Origin: an uncultured Pelagibacteraceae bacterium
GTDB lineage: Bacteria; Pseudomonadota; Alphaproteobacteria; Pelagibacterales; Pelagibacteraceae
Length of the DNA stretch: 64,000 bases
Assembly (NCBI GenBank): GCA_902614355.1
Contig: CACMKP010000004.1
Location: 24,282-88,281 of the forward strand
Reading direction: 5' to 3'
In this document: positions 9,907 through 20,053 of the stretch, in pieces
Position numbering within the stretch: position 1 is the first letter of the stretch
Layout of the letters: every line of letters starts with the position of its first letter
Notes under the pieces: generated by a model
The model's input: the letters and a program-made list of their open reading frames with translations, nothing else
What the model was told of the DNA's origin: nothing
The model's database searches: none
Made by a program: the position numbers and the translations under genes

Positions 9907-11293
9907 ACTTGCGAAAAATGAGGTAATTCATTTTATTGGAATAGGTGGGATAGGAATGAGCGGACTATCTCTCATTATGAAAAGAAAAGAATTCAACGTT
10001 CAGGGAAGTGATATTACATTAAACAAAAATATAGAAAGATTAAAAAAAGAGAAAATAAAAATATTCATTGGTCATAAAAAAAATCATATTAGAAACGCAA
10101 CAATTGTAGTAATTTCATCAGCTATCAAAAAAAACAATCCAGAACTACTTGAAGCGAAAAGAAAAAATTTACCAATAATTAAAAGAGGAAGAATGTTAGC
10201 TCACATTGTCTCATTAATGAAAAATATTGTGGTTGTTGGTTCTCATGGAAAAACGACTACAACTTCACTTGTTGCATCAATTTTTCAAAAAACAAGATTA
10301 GATCCAACAATAATCAATGGTGGAGTTATTAATTCTTTAAAAAATTCTGCCAAATTAGGTAAAAGTGATTGGTCAATATTAGAAGCTGATGAGTCAGATG
10401 GTAGCTTTGTTCATATTCCACCTACTTACGCAATTATTACTAATATAGATAGAGAACATATGGATTTTTATAAAAGAATAGATGAATTAAAAAAATCTTT
10501 TAATGAATTTATTGAGAAAGTTCCCTCTTTTGGAAAATCTTTTATTTGTATTGATGATAAGATTAACAAAGAAATTATTAAGTCAATAAAAAATAAAAAC
10601 TTTTATACTTATGGAAAAAATTTAAAATCTAATTTTTTGATTAAAAATATATTACAAAAAAAGGAAATAACTCAGTTTGACTTGATAGTAAATTTGCCCA
10701 ATAAAAAAAAACAAATAATAAGAGGTATCAAAATACCACTTCTTGGAATTCATAATGTGAGAAACTCAGTAGCAGCTGCAGCAGTAGCTTTGACTGTTGG
10801 TATTAGTGTAAAAGATACGAAAGATGGTTTATTTAAATTTAAGGGAGTTCAAAGAAGATTTAATAAAATTTTTACTTTCAGAAATATAAATTTTTATGAT
10901 GATTATGCTCATCATCCAACTGAAATTCGGATGGTTTTAGATGGAGTAGACAAAGTTTATAAAAGTTATGAAAAGGTCTGCATTTTTCAACCACATAGAA
11001 TTTCAAGATTGAAGGATCTTAGAAAAGAATTTTCACTTTGCTTTCGTAAGGCAGACATTGTCATTTTGCTTCCAGTATATACAGCTGGAGAAAAAATAAA
11101 ATTAGGCTTCAATTATTATGAATTTGCAAGAGAAATTATAAAAAATTCAAAGGTTAAATTATTTTTAGTAAAAGACAATCCTCAATTATCAAAATTTATA
11201 AAAAAAAATATTTATGGAAAAAAAATTGTAATAGGAATGGGTGCTGGAACTATTTCAAATTGGATGAAAAAACTACCAGAGATGATTAAATGA
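9896..11293 (+). CDS. murC: UDP-N-acetylmuramate--L-alanine ligase MurC
   Basis: HFIGIGGIGMSG, GSHGKTTTTS, ADESDGSF, DDYAHHPTEI. Confidence 0.97.
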   Translation: MKIELAKNEVIHFIGIGGIGMSGLSLIMKRKEFNVQGSDITLNKNIERLKKEKIKIFIGHKKNHIRNATIVVISSAIKKNNPELLEAKRKNLPIIKRGRMLAHIVSLMKNIVVVGSHGKTTTTSLVASIFQKTRLDPTIINGGVINSLKNSAKLGKSDWSILEADESDGSFVHIPPTYAIITNIDREHMDFYKRIDELKKSFNEFIEKVPSFGKSFICIDDKINKEIIKSIKNKNFYTYGKNLKSNFLIKNILQKKEITQFDLIVNLPNKKKQIIRGIKIPLLGIHNVRNSVAAAAVALTVGISVKDTKDGLFKFKGVQRRFNKIFTFRNINFYDDYAHHPTEIRMVLDGVDKVYKSYEKVCIFQPHRISRLKDLRKEFSLCFRKADIVILLPVYTAGEKIKLGFNYYEFAREIIKNSKVKLFLVKDNPQLSKFIKKNIYGKKIVIGMGAGTISNWMKKLPEMIK

Positions 11294-12198
11294 AAATAGA
11301 TCAAATAAAAAAATTACTTATTAATTTTGATGAAAATATTTTTTTTGAGTATGATCTTAAAAAAAAGAATTGGTTTAATATAGGTGGTAAGTCTAAAGTT
11401 TTCTTTAAAGCAAATCATTTAGATCAACTTTTAAACTTTCTTAAAATTCTTAACAATCAAGAAAGAATTTTTATTCTTGGTGCTGGGTCAAATATTTTAA
11501 TCACTGATAATTTATTTGATGGAGTAGTAATCAAACTAGGTAAAAATTTTAGTCAAATTACGCTGCATAGTGACGACATCATAATTGCAGGCAGTGCTGC
11601 CTTAGACAAAAACTTATCAAATTTTGCTCTTGAAAATCATTTGAGTGGGTTTGAGTTTTTGTCATGTATACCGGGTACAATTGGTGGTGGTATATCAATG
11701 AATGCTGGCTGTTTTGGTAAAGAGTTTAAAGATATATTAATTTCTGTTCAAGCAATAGATAAATTAGGCAGAGTAATATCTATACCTGCTAAAGAAATTA
11801 AATTTGATTATAGAAAAAATAATATACCGGAAGATTACATTTTTCTAAGTGCTTCTTTTAAGGGAACTAAATCAGAAAGAAATAAAATTGAGATTGTAAC
11901 CAACGAATTAAAATTAAAAAAAGAAAAAAGTCAACCCACGAAGATTAAAACAAGTGGAAGCACATTTAAAAATCCAATCTCACAAAGTAGCAAAAAAGTT
12001 TGGCAACTTATCAAAGAGTCAGTACCTTTGAATCAGAGTTTTGGTGATGCATGTATCTCAAAAAAACATTGTAATTTTTTTGTAAACAAGGGTAATGCTA
12101 AATTTCAGGATATGAAAAAACTAATAGATTTTGTTTCTGAAAAAGTTTTAAAAAAAACTGGAATTAGTTTAGAAAAAGAAATTAAAATTTTGGAATAA
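11290..12198 (+). CDS. murB: UDP-N-acetylenolpyruvoylglucosamine reductase MurB
   Basis: NWFNIGGKSKVFFK, LGAGSNILI, IPGTIGGGISMNAGCFG, SGSTFKNP. Confidence 0.95.
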   Translation: MKIDQIKKLLINFDENIFFEYDLKKKNWFNIGGKSKVFFKANHLDQLLNFLKILNNQERIFILGAGSNILITDNLFDGVVIKLGKNFSQITLHSDDIIIAGSAALDKNLSNFALENHLSGFEFLSCIPGTIGGGISMNAGCFGKEFKDILISVQAIDKLGRVISIPAKEIKFDYRKNNIPEDYIFLSASFKGTKSERNKIEIVTNELKLKKEKSQPTKIKTSGSTFKNPISQSSKKVWQLIKESVPLNQSFGDACISKKHCNFFVNKGNAKFQDMKKLIDFVSEKVLKKTGISLEKEIKILE

Positions 12199-12199
12199 A

Positions 12200-13114
12200 T
12201 TGAAAAAAAAAATATTGATAATTTCTGGTGGTATTTCAAAAGAGAGAATAATAAGTCTTGATACTGGAAGACAAGTCGCAAAGGAATTAAAAAAAAATGG
12301 TTATAAAGTTAAGATTACAGAACCAAATTATCAACTATTCAGAATAATCAATTCCTTTAAACCAAATATTATTTTTAATGCATTACATGGTCAGTTTGGA
12401 GAAGATGGTTATATACAGACGATATTAGAAAGTACCAAAATTCCTTACACTCATTCAGGTGTAATTTCATCTGCATTAGCTATGGATAAAGACATTTCAA
12501 AAAAAATTTTTATAAAAAATCAGATACTGACCCCTAAATATTTTTGTTATTCCTTTGATTTATCCCAAAAAGACTTAAACAAAAAAATTGAAAAGAAAAT
12601 AAAATTTCCAGTTGTTATTAAACCTTTAAATGAGGGATCAAGTGTGAATGTATTTATATGCGACAAGTCAAACATCTCAAGAAAATTAAATTTACTAAGA
12701 GAATATAGAAGAGTTATAGTTGAACAATTTATTCCTGGTCGAGAGATTCAAGCAGCTATAATTGGATCAAAAAAACTCGGGGCAATAGAATTAGTGCCAA
12801 AAAGAAAGTTTTACGACTATCAAGCCAAATATAATTCAAAAGCAAAAACTAAACATATTATTCCGGTCAATTTAGCTAAAAATAAATATTATCAATTAAT
12901 GAATATTGCCTTAAAAGCCCATAAACTTTTAAGATGCAGTGGTGTAACTAGAGCTGACTTTAAGTTTTTTAAAAATAATTTTTACCTCTTAGAAATAAAT
13001 ACTCAACCAGGTATGACAAAACTTTCTTTGGTTCCAGAAATAGCTGCATTTAAAAAAATCAGTTTCATTAAATTAATTGAATTAATTTTAAAAGATGCAA
13101 TTAACAACAAGTAG
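12200..13114 (+). CDS. ddl: D-alanine--D-alanine ligase
   Basis: ATP-grasp: ISGGISKER, NALHGQFGEDGYIQ, KPLNEGSSVNV, EINTQPGMTKLSLVPEIA. TTG start. Confidence 0.94.
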   Translation: MKKKILIISGGISKERIISLDTGRQVAKELKKNGYKVKITEPNYQLFRIINSFKPNIIFNALHGQFGEDGYIQTILESTKIPYTHSGVISSALAMDKDISKKIFIKNQILTPKYFCYSFDLSQKDLNKKIEKKIKFPVVIKPLNEGSSVNVFICDKSNISRKLNLLREYRRVIVEQFIPGREIQAAIIGSKKLGAIELVPKRKFYDYQAKYNSKAKTKHIIPVNLAKNKYYQLMNIALKAHKLLRCSGVTRADFKFFKNNFYLLEINTQPGMTKLSLVPEIAAFKKISFIKLIELILKDAINNK

Positions 13115-13769
13115 AAAAATATTTTTTTATTTTTTTTTAATAATTTTTTTAACTACTTTTAACAATAGATACTTCTCAGAAATTAAAATTAAAAATATTG
13201 ATGAGATTAAAATTATAGGATTAGCGGAAAGCGAACAGCAATTTTTGTTAGAGAAACTTAAATTTATTGAAACTAAGAATATTTTTTTTTTAAATAGAAT
13301 TGATATTACAGAAGTCTTAGATACAAATAAAATAATTGAAAATTATACGATATCAAAGAGATATCCTTCATCATTAGAGATAAGAATAAAAAAAACGAAA
13401 TTCTTAGCAAATATATTCAATAATGGAGAAACATTTCTATTAGGTTCAAACGGCAAGTTAATTAAATCAATTGAAATAAAAGATAATCTACCGATTATTT
13501 TTGGAGGATATAATAAAGAGTCCTTTTTTAATCTCTTACAATCTGTTGAAGATTCTAATTTTAATCTATCTGAAATAAAAAATCTATATTTCTTTAAATC
13601 GGGAAGATGGGATATAAAAACAAATTTAGATATAACCATTAAACTACCAAAAGAAAATTTAAAAGACTCGTTAAATCTATCCGCGATTCTATTAAATAAT
13701 AAGGAATTTAAAAAGATTAATGTTTTAGATCTTCGCCAAAATGACCAAGTTATTACGCATGAAGAATAA
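13095..13769 (+). CDS. ftsQ: Cell division protein FtsQ
   Basis: N-terminal TM then POTRA-like region (ISKRYPSSLEIRIKK); position between ddl and the ftsA-like gene. Confidence 0.75.
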   Translation: MQLTTSRKIFFYFFLIIFLTTFNNRYFSEIKIKNIDEIKIIGLAESEQQFLLEKLKFIETKNIFFLNRIDITEVLDTNKIIENYTISKRYPSSLEIRIKKTKFLANIFNNGETFLLGSNGKLIKSIEIKDNLPIIFGGYNKESFFNLLQSVEDSNFNLSEIKNLYFFKSGRWDIKTNLDITIKLPKENLKDSLNLSAILLNNKEFKKINVLDLRQNDQVITHEE

Positions 13770-14463
13770 AACTAATTTTCAAGTTTTTATAATCCTAAGT
13801 GCAAAAAAAATTACATTATCTATAAATCATAAAACTGACTCAGATTTGATTTTTCAGGAGGAGATACCTTTTGAAAAAAATTCAATTGATTTAAATTTTG
13901 AAAAGTTAGATTTATTTTTGAATGAAAATATTCTTAAGGTTGAAAAAATTTTAGGTAGTTTTATTAAGTCTGTAAATATAATCATAGATTCAAGAGATTT
14001 TTTTAATTTACAGATTTCTGTCAAAAAAAATGATTACAACAAAAAAATTAATACTGATATACTTAACTACTTAATTAAAGATGCAAAATATCAGTGTGAG
14101 AAAACGATAAAAAATATGAGAATTATTCATATTTTAATTGACAATTATTTTATAGACGGAAATAATTTCTTGGATCCACCAATTAATCAACAGTGTAAAA
14201 ATCTTTCTTTAGATATTAGTTTTATATGCCTTTCTAAAGAAATAATTAAAAAGATTGAAAAAAAACTAAAGAAATACCATATTTCAATAAATCAAATATT
14301 AAATGCGGGCTATGTCTATAAGTTTTCAAATAGTACGGATATACCTTTCGTAGAGATGGCAAGTAAAATTATTGATGGGTATAACAAGAATGAGGTTAAA
14401 TTAGTAAATAAAACACAAAAAAATAAGGGTTTTTTCGAAAAATTCTTTGATTTATTTAGTTGA
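13741..14463 (+). CDS. Short FtsA-like protein (1A/1C-like region plus C-terminal amphipathic segment)
   Basis: 240 aa in the ftsA slot. IIHILIDNYFIDGNNFLDPPINQQCKNLSLDISFICLSKEIIKKIEK resembles the FtsA 1C subdomain; C-terminus KNKGFFEKFFDLFS resembles the FtsA membrane-targeting helix. Most of the expected 2A/2B region appears absent. Confidence 0.6.
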   Translation: MTKLLRMKNKTNFQVFIILSAKKITLSINHKTDSDLIFQEEIPFEKNSIDLNFEKLDLFLNENILKVEKILGSFIKSVNIIIDSRDFFNLQISVKKNDYNKKINTDILNYLIKDAKYQCEKTIKNMRIIHILIDNYFIDGNNFLDPPINQQCKNLSLDISFICLSKEIIKKIEKKLKKYHISINQILNAGYVYKFSNSTDIPFVEMASKIIDGYNKNEVKLVNKTQKNKGFFEKFFDLFS

Positions 14464-14525
14464 TTGTATTTTATAGTAATATTTCTTGTTTTTGAATACT
14501 CTCAGCATGGTTATAAACCTTTTGA

Positions 14526-15446
14526 GTGTCTTTATTAAATCAAAAAACTATTAAAAATCCCGTAAACTTTAGAGGAATAGGTTTACATAGTGGAAAAATC
14601 TCAAATATCTGCTTGAAACCATCTGACCCTAATTCTGGCATTATTTTTAAAAGAACTGACTTAAATAAAAACAATATAATTTTTCCAAATTTTTCTAACG
14701 TTGATAATACAATTCTTAACACGACAGTTTCTAATGAATATGGAGTAAAAGTCTCTACAATTGAGCATCTAATGGGTGCTTTGTTTGGCTTAGGTGTAGA
14801 CAATGCCTTGATAGAGATTGATAGTGAGGAAATTCCAATTTTGGATGGTTCAGCAAAAGAATTTATAAAAAAAATCTCAATGTCAGGACTCAAGAAAAGT
14901 GAAGCTCCAATTAAAATTATAAAAATAAATAAGAAAATAGTTTTTGAGGAGGGTAAAAAATTTATTTCAATTGAACCATCAAAACTAAGTTTAGACATTG
15001 ATTTTGAATTGAAATATCAAAATCCTGTTATCGGAAATCAAAGAAATAAAGTAAATATTTACGAGGACGATTTATCCAGTGTTTTTGATTCAAGAACTTT
15101 TTGTCTATTCGAGGATATAGAAAAAATTAAAAAAAATGGCCTAGCAAAAGGTGGTAGTTTAGATAATGCAATTGTAGTAAAAGATGATGAAATTATGAAT
15201 AAGGAAGGGTTAAGAAATTCATTGGAATTTGTAAATCATAAAATACTCGACTGTGTGGGAGACTTATATACCTCAGGTTATAGAATAATAGGTAGTGTAA
15301 TTTGTTCCCAAGGTGGTCACTATATGACCAATCAGCTTTTGAAAAAAGTATTTGAAGACAAAGATAATTTTTCAATAATTGAAATTCAAGAGAGAAATCT
15401 CCCACATTCACTAATAAACAAAAGATTATTGAGATCTATAGCTTAA
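14526..15446 (+). CDS. lpxC: UDP-3-O-acyl-N-acetylglucosamine deacetylase LpxC
   Basis: GIGLHSGK, TVSTIEHLMGAL-like (KVSTIEHLMGALFGLGVDNA), EIPILDGSA, NHKILDCVGDLY. GTG start. Confidence 0.95.
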   Translation: MSLLNQKTIKNPVNFRGIGLHSGKISNICLKPSDPNSGIIFKRTDLNKNNIIFPNFSNVDNTILNTTVSNEYGVKVSTIEHLMGALFGLGVDNALIEIDSEEIPILDGSAKEFIKKISMSGLKKSEAPIKIIKINKKIVFEEGKKFISIEPSKLSLDIDFELKYQNPVIGNQRNKVNIYEDDLSSVFDSRTFCLFEDIEKIKKNGLAKGGSLDNAIVVKDDEIMNKEGLRNSLEFVNHKILDCVGDLYTSGYRIIGSVICSQGGHYMTNQLLKKVFEDKDNFSIIEIQERNLPHSLINKRLLRSIA

Positions 15447-15492
15447 TCATATTATTCTTTTAAATTAGTGCTTTAAATTATATAAAAGTTTA

Positions 15493-16341
15493 ATGTTATA
15501 TATTAGAGCTTCTTTTTTATTATTATTTCTATTGCTTTTTATGTCTTGCTCTAAGAATGATATTAAAGATTCTGCAATTAAAGAAAAAAGTTTAGATCTC
15601 CAAGTTTTAGAAGCATATAATGATGGTAAAGATGCGCTTGAAGGTGGTGATGTTTTATATGCTGCTAAAAAGTTTAATGAGGCTGAAACTTTATTTCCCC
15701 AATCTGATTGGGCGCCAAAATCAGCTTTGATGGCTGCATACGCCTATTATTCTCAAGATTACTACTATGATGCTATCGCTGAGTTGCAAAGATTTCTTAA
15801 GGTTTATCCAAAATATAAAGATACTGCATATGTTCATTATCTTATGGGGATTTGTTATTTTGAACAAATAGTAGATGAAAAGAAAGATTTACAGTCCATT
15901 AAGGAAGCAAAAAAAAAATTTGTTTTTGTTTTAAAAGAATATCCTAATACTGAGTATGCTATTGACTCAGAATTTAAGTTAAGTTTGGTTAACGACATAT
16001 TGGCTTCTAAAGAAATGTATGTTGGAAGGTATTATTTTAATAAAAAAAAATGGGTGTCTGCGATAAATCGTTTTAGAACCGTAATAGATGATTACGATAC
16101 AACTATTTATACAGCTGAAGCATTACATAGACTAGTCGAAGTTCATTACACAATAGGTCTTATTGAGGAAGCAGAAAAGTATGCACAACTTCTTGGATAT
16201 AACTATGGTTCATCTGAATGGTATCAAAATACTTATAGTTTGTTTGATAAAAACTATAAAATAAAAAAAAAAGATAGATTTAAAGATATAAAAAAAGAAA
16301 ACAAAAAAATACTAAAAAAGTTTAAATCTCTTTTTGAGTAA
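15493..16341 (+). CDS. bamD: Outer membrane assembly lipoprotein BamD (ComL)
   Basis: Lipobox-like LLFMSCSKN; TPR-like repeats, FPQSDWAPKSALMAAYAYY and YPKYKDTAYVHYLMGICYFEQI. Confidence 0.9.
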   Translation: MLYIRASFLLLFLLLFMSCSKNDIKDSAIKEKSLDLQVLEAYNDGKDALEGGDVLYAAKKFNEAETLFPQSDWAPKSALMAAYAYYSQDYYYDAIAELQRFLKVYPKYKDTAYVHYLMGICYFEQIVDEKKDLQSIKEAKKKFVFVLKEYPNTEYAIDSEFKLSLVNDILASKEMYVGRYYFNKKKWVSAINRFRTVIDDYDTTIYTAEALHRLVEVHYTIGLIEEAEKYAQLLGYNYGSSEWYQNTYSLFDKNYKIKKKDRFKDIKKENKKILKKFKSLFE

Positions 16342-16342
16342 A

Positions 16343-18373
16343 ATGAAAAAAAAGCAAATTGAAAAAGAGTATAAAGAAAAAATTCAAAAATTAATCAAAT
16401 TTAATAAGTATTATTATGATCACAATAATCCTCTTATAAATGATAGAGAATATGATAATCTTAAAAAAGATATCTTAGATTTAGAAAATAAATATTCTTA
16501 CCTTAAAAACAAAAATTCACCCTCCTTAGTTGTAGGATTTAAACCTTCCAAAAATTTTAGAAAAGTTTCACATAAGGTACCTATGCTCTCATTAGCTAAC
16601 GCTTTTGACGAAGAGGATTTAATTAATTTTGAAAAAAAAATTATGAATTATTTGAATCAAAATAATCCTATTGAAATTGAGTATAGCGCTGAACCTAAAA
16701 TAGATGGAATTTCTGCCTCCTTATCTTACAAGGGTGGAAATTTTAAAACAGGTTTATCCAGGGGAGATGGTAAGGAAGGAGAAGATATCACAGAAAATTT
16801 GAAAACAATTAATGATATTCCTCACAGGATCTCGTCAAAAGATTTTCCTGAAGAGATAGATATAAGAGGAGAAATATTTATACAAAATAATGATTTTAAA
16901 AAATTGGCAAATAAATTTGCTAATCCACGAAATGCAGCCTCAGGTTCGCTAAGACAAAAGAATCCTTTAGAGACAAAAAAAATACCTCTCAAATTTATTG
17001 CGTATACCTTTGGTTTTGAAAAAGGAATGAAAATTTCTAAACAAAGTGACTTTTTAAAAAAACTTAAAGAATGGGGGTTTAAAACAAATCCTTTAAACAA
17101 AACTCTCAAGGGTATTCAGAGTTTAATGAAAAATTATAAAGAAATTGAAAACAAAAGAGGAAGTTTAGATTTTGACATTGATGGTATTGTTTATAAAATT
17201 AATGACTTTAAGTTACAAAAAAGACTCGGCAATGTTGCAAATGCTCCTAGATGGGCTGTAGCACATAAATTTTCAGCTAATAATGGAGTTTCAAAAATTG
17301 AAAATATTGAAATTCAAATTGGTAGAACGGGAGCATTAACACCTGTTGCTAAAATTAAGCCAATTAATATAGGTGGAGTCATGGTATCTAATGCGACATT
17401 ACATAACGAAGAAGAAATAATTCGTAAAGATATCAGAGTTGGAGACACTGTATTAATCGAAAGAGCCGGCGATGTAATACCCCATGTAATTTCAGTAGAC
17501 TTTAAACTTAGAGATATCAAATCAAAAAAATTCACTTTTCCACTAAATTGCCCATCATGTGGATCAAAAACTGTTAAAGAATATAACTCCTTAACGAAAA
17601 AAGAAGATGCAGTTAGAAGATGTACAAGTGATGGTTTTGATTGTGAGAAAATCTCAATTGAGAAAATTAAGCACTTTGTATCCAAAGAGGCATTTAACAT
17701 AGATGGACTGGGTAAAAAAATTGTCGAAAATTTCTGGAAACTGAATTTAATTCGACTACCTCAAGATATATTTAAACTTGATTATACTAAAATTGAAAAT
17801 TTAGATGGATGGGGAAAACAATCTGTATCTAATTTAAAATATTCAATTAATTTAAAAAAGACCATTTCGTTTGAGAAATTTATTTTCGCTTTAGGAATAA
17901 GACATATTGGATTAGAAAACGCGAAATTAATTTCAAAAAATCTTGTATCAATACAGAATTTTATTTCTTTGTCTAAAACAAAAAAATTTGATGATTTAAT
18001 TAACATAGATGGAATTGGTGAAACTCAGATTAATTCTATCAAGAATTTTTTTTTAAATACAACAAATTTAAAAGTATTAAATGACCTAAGTAAATTAGTT
18101 AAAATCAAAGATGCAGTTTTGCTAAAAGATGATGGTTTATTAAGCAAAAAAACGTTTATGTTTACTGGGAAGCTAACTGGTATAAGTAGAGCGGAAGCAA
18201 AGTCTTTAATTGAAGATAATTCTGGATCAATTGTAAGCAATGTATCAAAAAAACTTGATTATTTGGTAGTTGGTGAAAAACCAACAAAAAGAAAAATTGA
18301 TTTAGCTAAAGATTTAAAAGTAAAGTTACTGTCTCAATCCGAATGGTTAAAGATGTTAAATAAAACTAGCTAA
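16343..18373 (+). CDS. ligA: NAD-dependent DNA ligase LigA
   Basis: EPKIDGISASLSY active-site Lys motif, Cys4 zinc finger (CPSCGSKT...CTSDGFDC), HhH region, C-terminal BRCT. Confidence 0.96.
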   Translation: MKKKQIEKEYKEKIQKLIKFNKYYYDHNNPLINDREYDNLKKDILDLENKYSYLKNKNSPSLVVGFKPSKNFRKVSHKVPMLSLANAFDEEDLINFEKKIMNYLNQNNPIEIEYSAEPKIDGISASLSYKGGNFKTGLSRGDGKEGEDITENLKTINDIPHRISSKDFPEEIDIRGEIFIQNNDFKKLANKFANPRNAASGSLRQKNPLETKKIPLKFIAYTFGFEKGMKISKQSDFLKKLKEWGFKTNPLNKTLKGIQSLMKNYKEIENKRGSLDFDIDGIVYKINDFKLQKRLGNVANAPRWAVAHKFSANNGVSKIENIEIQIGRTGALTPVAKIKPINIGGVMVSNATLHNEEEIIRKDIRVGDTVLIERAGDVIPHVISVDFKLRDIKSKKFTFPLNCPSCGSKTVKEYNSLTKKEDAVRRCTSDGFDCEKISIEKIKHFVSKEAFNIDGLGKKIVENFWKLNLIRLPQDIFKLDYTKIENLDGWGKQSVSNLKYSINLKKTISFEKFIFALGIRHIGLENAKLISKNLVSIQNFISLSKTKKFDDLINIDGIGETQINSIKNFFLNTTNLKVLNDLSKLVKIKDAVLLKDDGLLSKKTFMFTGKLTGISRAEAKSLIEDNSGSIVSNVSKKLDYLVVGEKPTKRKIDLAKDLKVKLLSQSEWLKMLNKTS

Positions 18374-20053
18374 CCATTTTTTTTCTTTTTTTTTTAGGTA
18401 TTTTGACAAAGTTAAATAAACACTCAAATGGTAATTAAAAAGATAATTTTTTTCTTCCTTATTAAGAAGTTTAAAATTAATTAAATTTTTATCAATTGGA
18501 GCTAAAGTTAAATTTTTAAAAAATAATCTTTTTTTATTTTTTGTTACGTATAAAAGATTTTCTATTCTAATACCCAATTTCCCTTTTCTATAATAACCTG
18601 GTTCGTTACTTAGAACCATACCTTCCTGCAGTCTTATTTTATTAAATTTAGAAATTGCTTGAGGACCTTCATGTACATTAGAAAAAAAACCAACACCATG
18701 TCCTGTGCCATGTTCATAATCTAGACCAATTTTTTTTAGATTTAATCTAGCTCTTTTATCAATTAGTTTACCATTATAATGAGTTTTAAGATTTGAAGTG
18801 ACAACAGCAATATGGCTTTTTAAAACATTTGTAAAGATGTTCTTTATAGAATTTGAAGGCTCGGAAAAACATATCGTTCTAGTTACATCTGTGGTTCCAT
18901 ACTGATATTGACCTCCTGAGTCACATAAAAATAAATCTCTTTTGTTTATTATTTTTGTATTTTTTTTTGTAGCTCGATAGTGAATGATTGCTCCATTTTT
19001 CCCTGCTCCTGCAATAGTATTAAAACTTGGAAATAAATATCTTTTATTTTTTTTTCTAAATTTCTCCAATTTGTTTTGTGCATCAACCTCTGTTAATTTT
19101 TTTTTATTTTCAATTTTTATCCAATATAAAAATCTGGTTAATGCTACCCCATCATCAACATGTGATTTAATTATATTATTAATTTCAATCTTATTTTTAA
19201 TTGCTTTTAAAGCATATATTGGGTCTTCTTTTTTTAAAATTTTATGTTTTTTGATTAGAGAGTTCCTGTAAAATATCGAACATGTTTTATGGTCAGTTAT
19301 AAATTTGCTTTTTTTAATTTTGTTAAAATAATTAATTATCTCTTGAGGGTTTATTATCTGTTTTTTAGAAATTTTCTTTTCTTTAATAATTTTGATAACT
19401 TTTTCTTTTTCACTTATTAAAAAAACTTTTTTATTTTTATTCAAAAGTAAGCGACAATGTGGCATAGGGCTATTAGGATTATCATGACCTCGTATATTTA
19501 ATAACCATGCAACATTTTCTGGTGCAGTGATAAATAAATAATCTACTTTTTCCTTCTTTAAAATATTAGAAATTTTTCCAATTTTATTAAGGTGACTTTC
19601 GCCAGTGATCTTATCTTTTAAAGAATAATACTGCTTAATTTTTCTAGGATACCTGTTGTAGATTTTATCTATTAAATTTATGTTTATTGTTTTAATCTTG
19701 TTATACTTTAAAAAAAATTTGTTAATTTCATTTTCTGTGAATATTTTCGGATCTACGCCTAAAGTAATATCTTTAAATAACTTACAATTAAAAATTTCAC
19801 TTAGCCTTTTGATTATAAAATTATTTCCAGTCTCTATTTGTGCCTGAAGTGAATATCTTCCATCAACAAATAAGTAATTTTTTTTTTTTAATATTACTGC
19901 ATATCCCGCTGATCCGCTGAAGTTTGAGATAGTTTTTAGCCTATCTTTTAGCGAGTATTCTGAGAAAAATTCATCGTTTTTAGGTACCACATACCCATCT
20001 ATACCATATGAATTAAATTTTTTTTTTAAAATTGTTAATCTTTTTTTTATCAT
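18356..20053 (-). CDS. pepP: Xaa-Pro aminopeptidase (M24B family)
   Basis: M24 motifs: DSGGQYQYGTTDVTRT, GTGHGVGFFSNVHEGPQ, GMVLSNEPGYY; N-terminal creatinase-like domains. Confidence 0.88.
   Translation of the reverse strand: MIKKRLTILKKKFNSYGIDGYVVPKNDEFFSEYSLKDRLKTISNFSGSAGYAVILKKKNYLFVDGRYSLQAQIETGNNFIIKRLSEIFNCKLFKDITLGVDPKIFTENEINKFFLKYNKIKTININLIDKIYNRYPRKIKQYYSLKDKITGESHLNKIGKISNILKKEKVDYLFITAPENVAWLLNIRGHDNPNSPMPHCRLLLNKNKKVFLISEKEKVIKIIKEKKISKKQIINPQEIINYFNKIKKSKFITDHKTCSIFYRNSLIKKHKILKKEDPIYALKAIKNKIEINNIIKSHVDDGVALTRFLYWIKIENKKKLTEVDAQNKLEKFRKKNKRYLFPSFNTIAGAGKNGAIIHYRATKKNTKIINKRDLFLCDSGGQYQYGTTDVTRTICFSEPSNSIKNIFTNVLKSHIAVVTSNLKTHYNGKLIDKRARLNLKKIGLDYEHGTGHGVGFFSNVHEGPQAISKFNKIRLQEGMVLSNEPGYYRKGKLGIRIENLLYVTKNKKRLFFKNLTLAPIDKNLINFKLLNKEEKNYLFNYHLSVYLTLSKYLKKKEKKWLASFI

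Noticed and set aside
14540-14998. 152-aa antisense ORF over lpxC
   Set aside because: Opposite well-supported lpxC; translation is hydrophobic shadow sequence.
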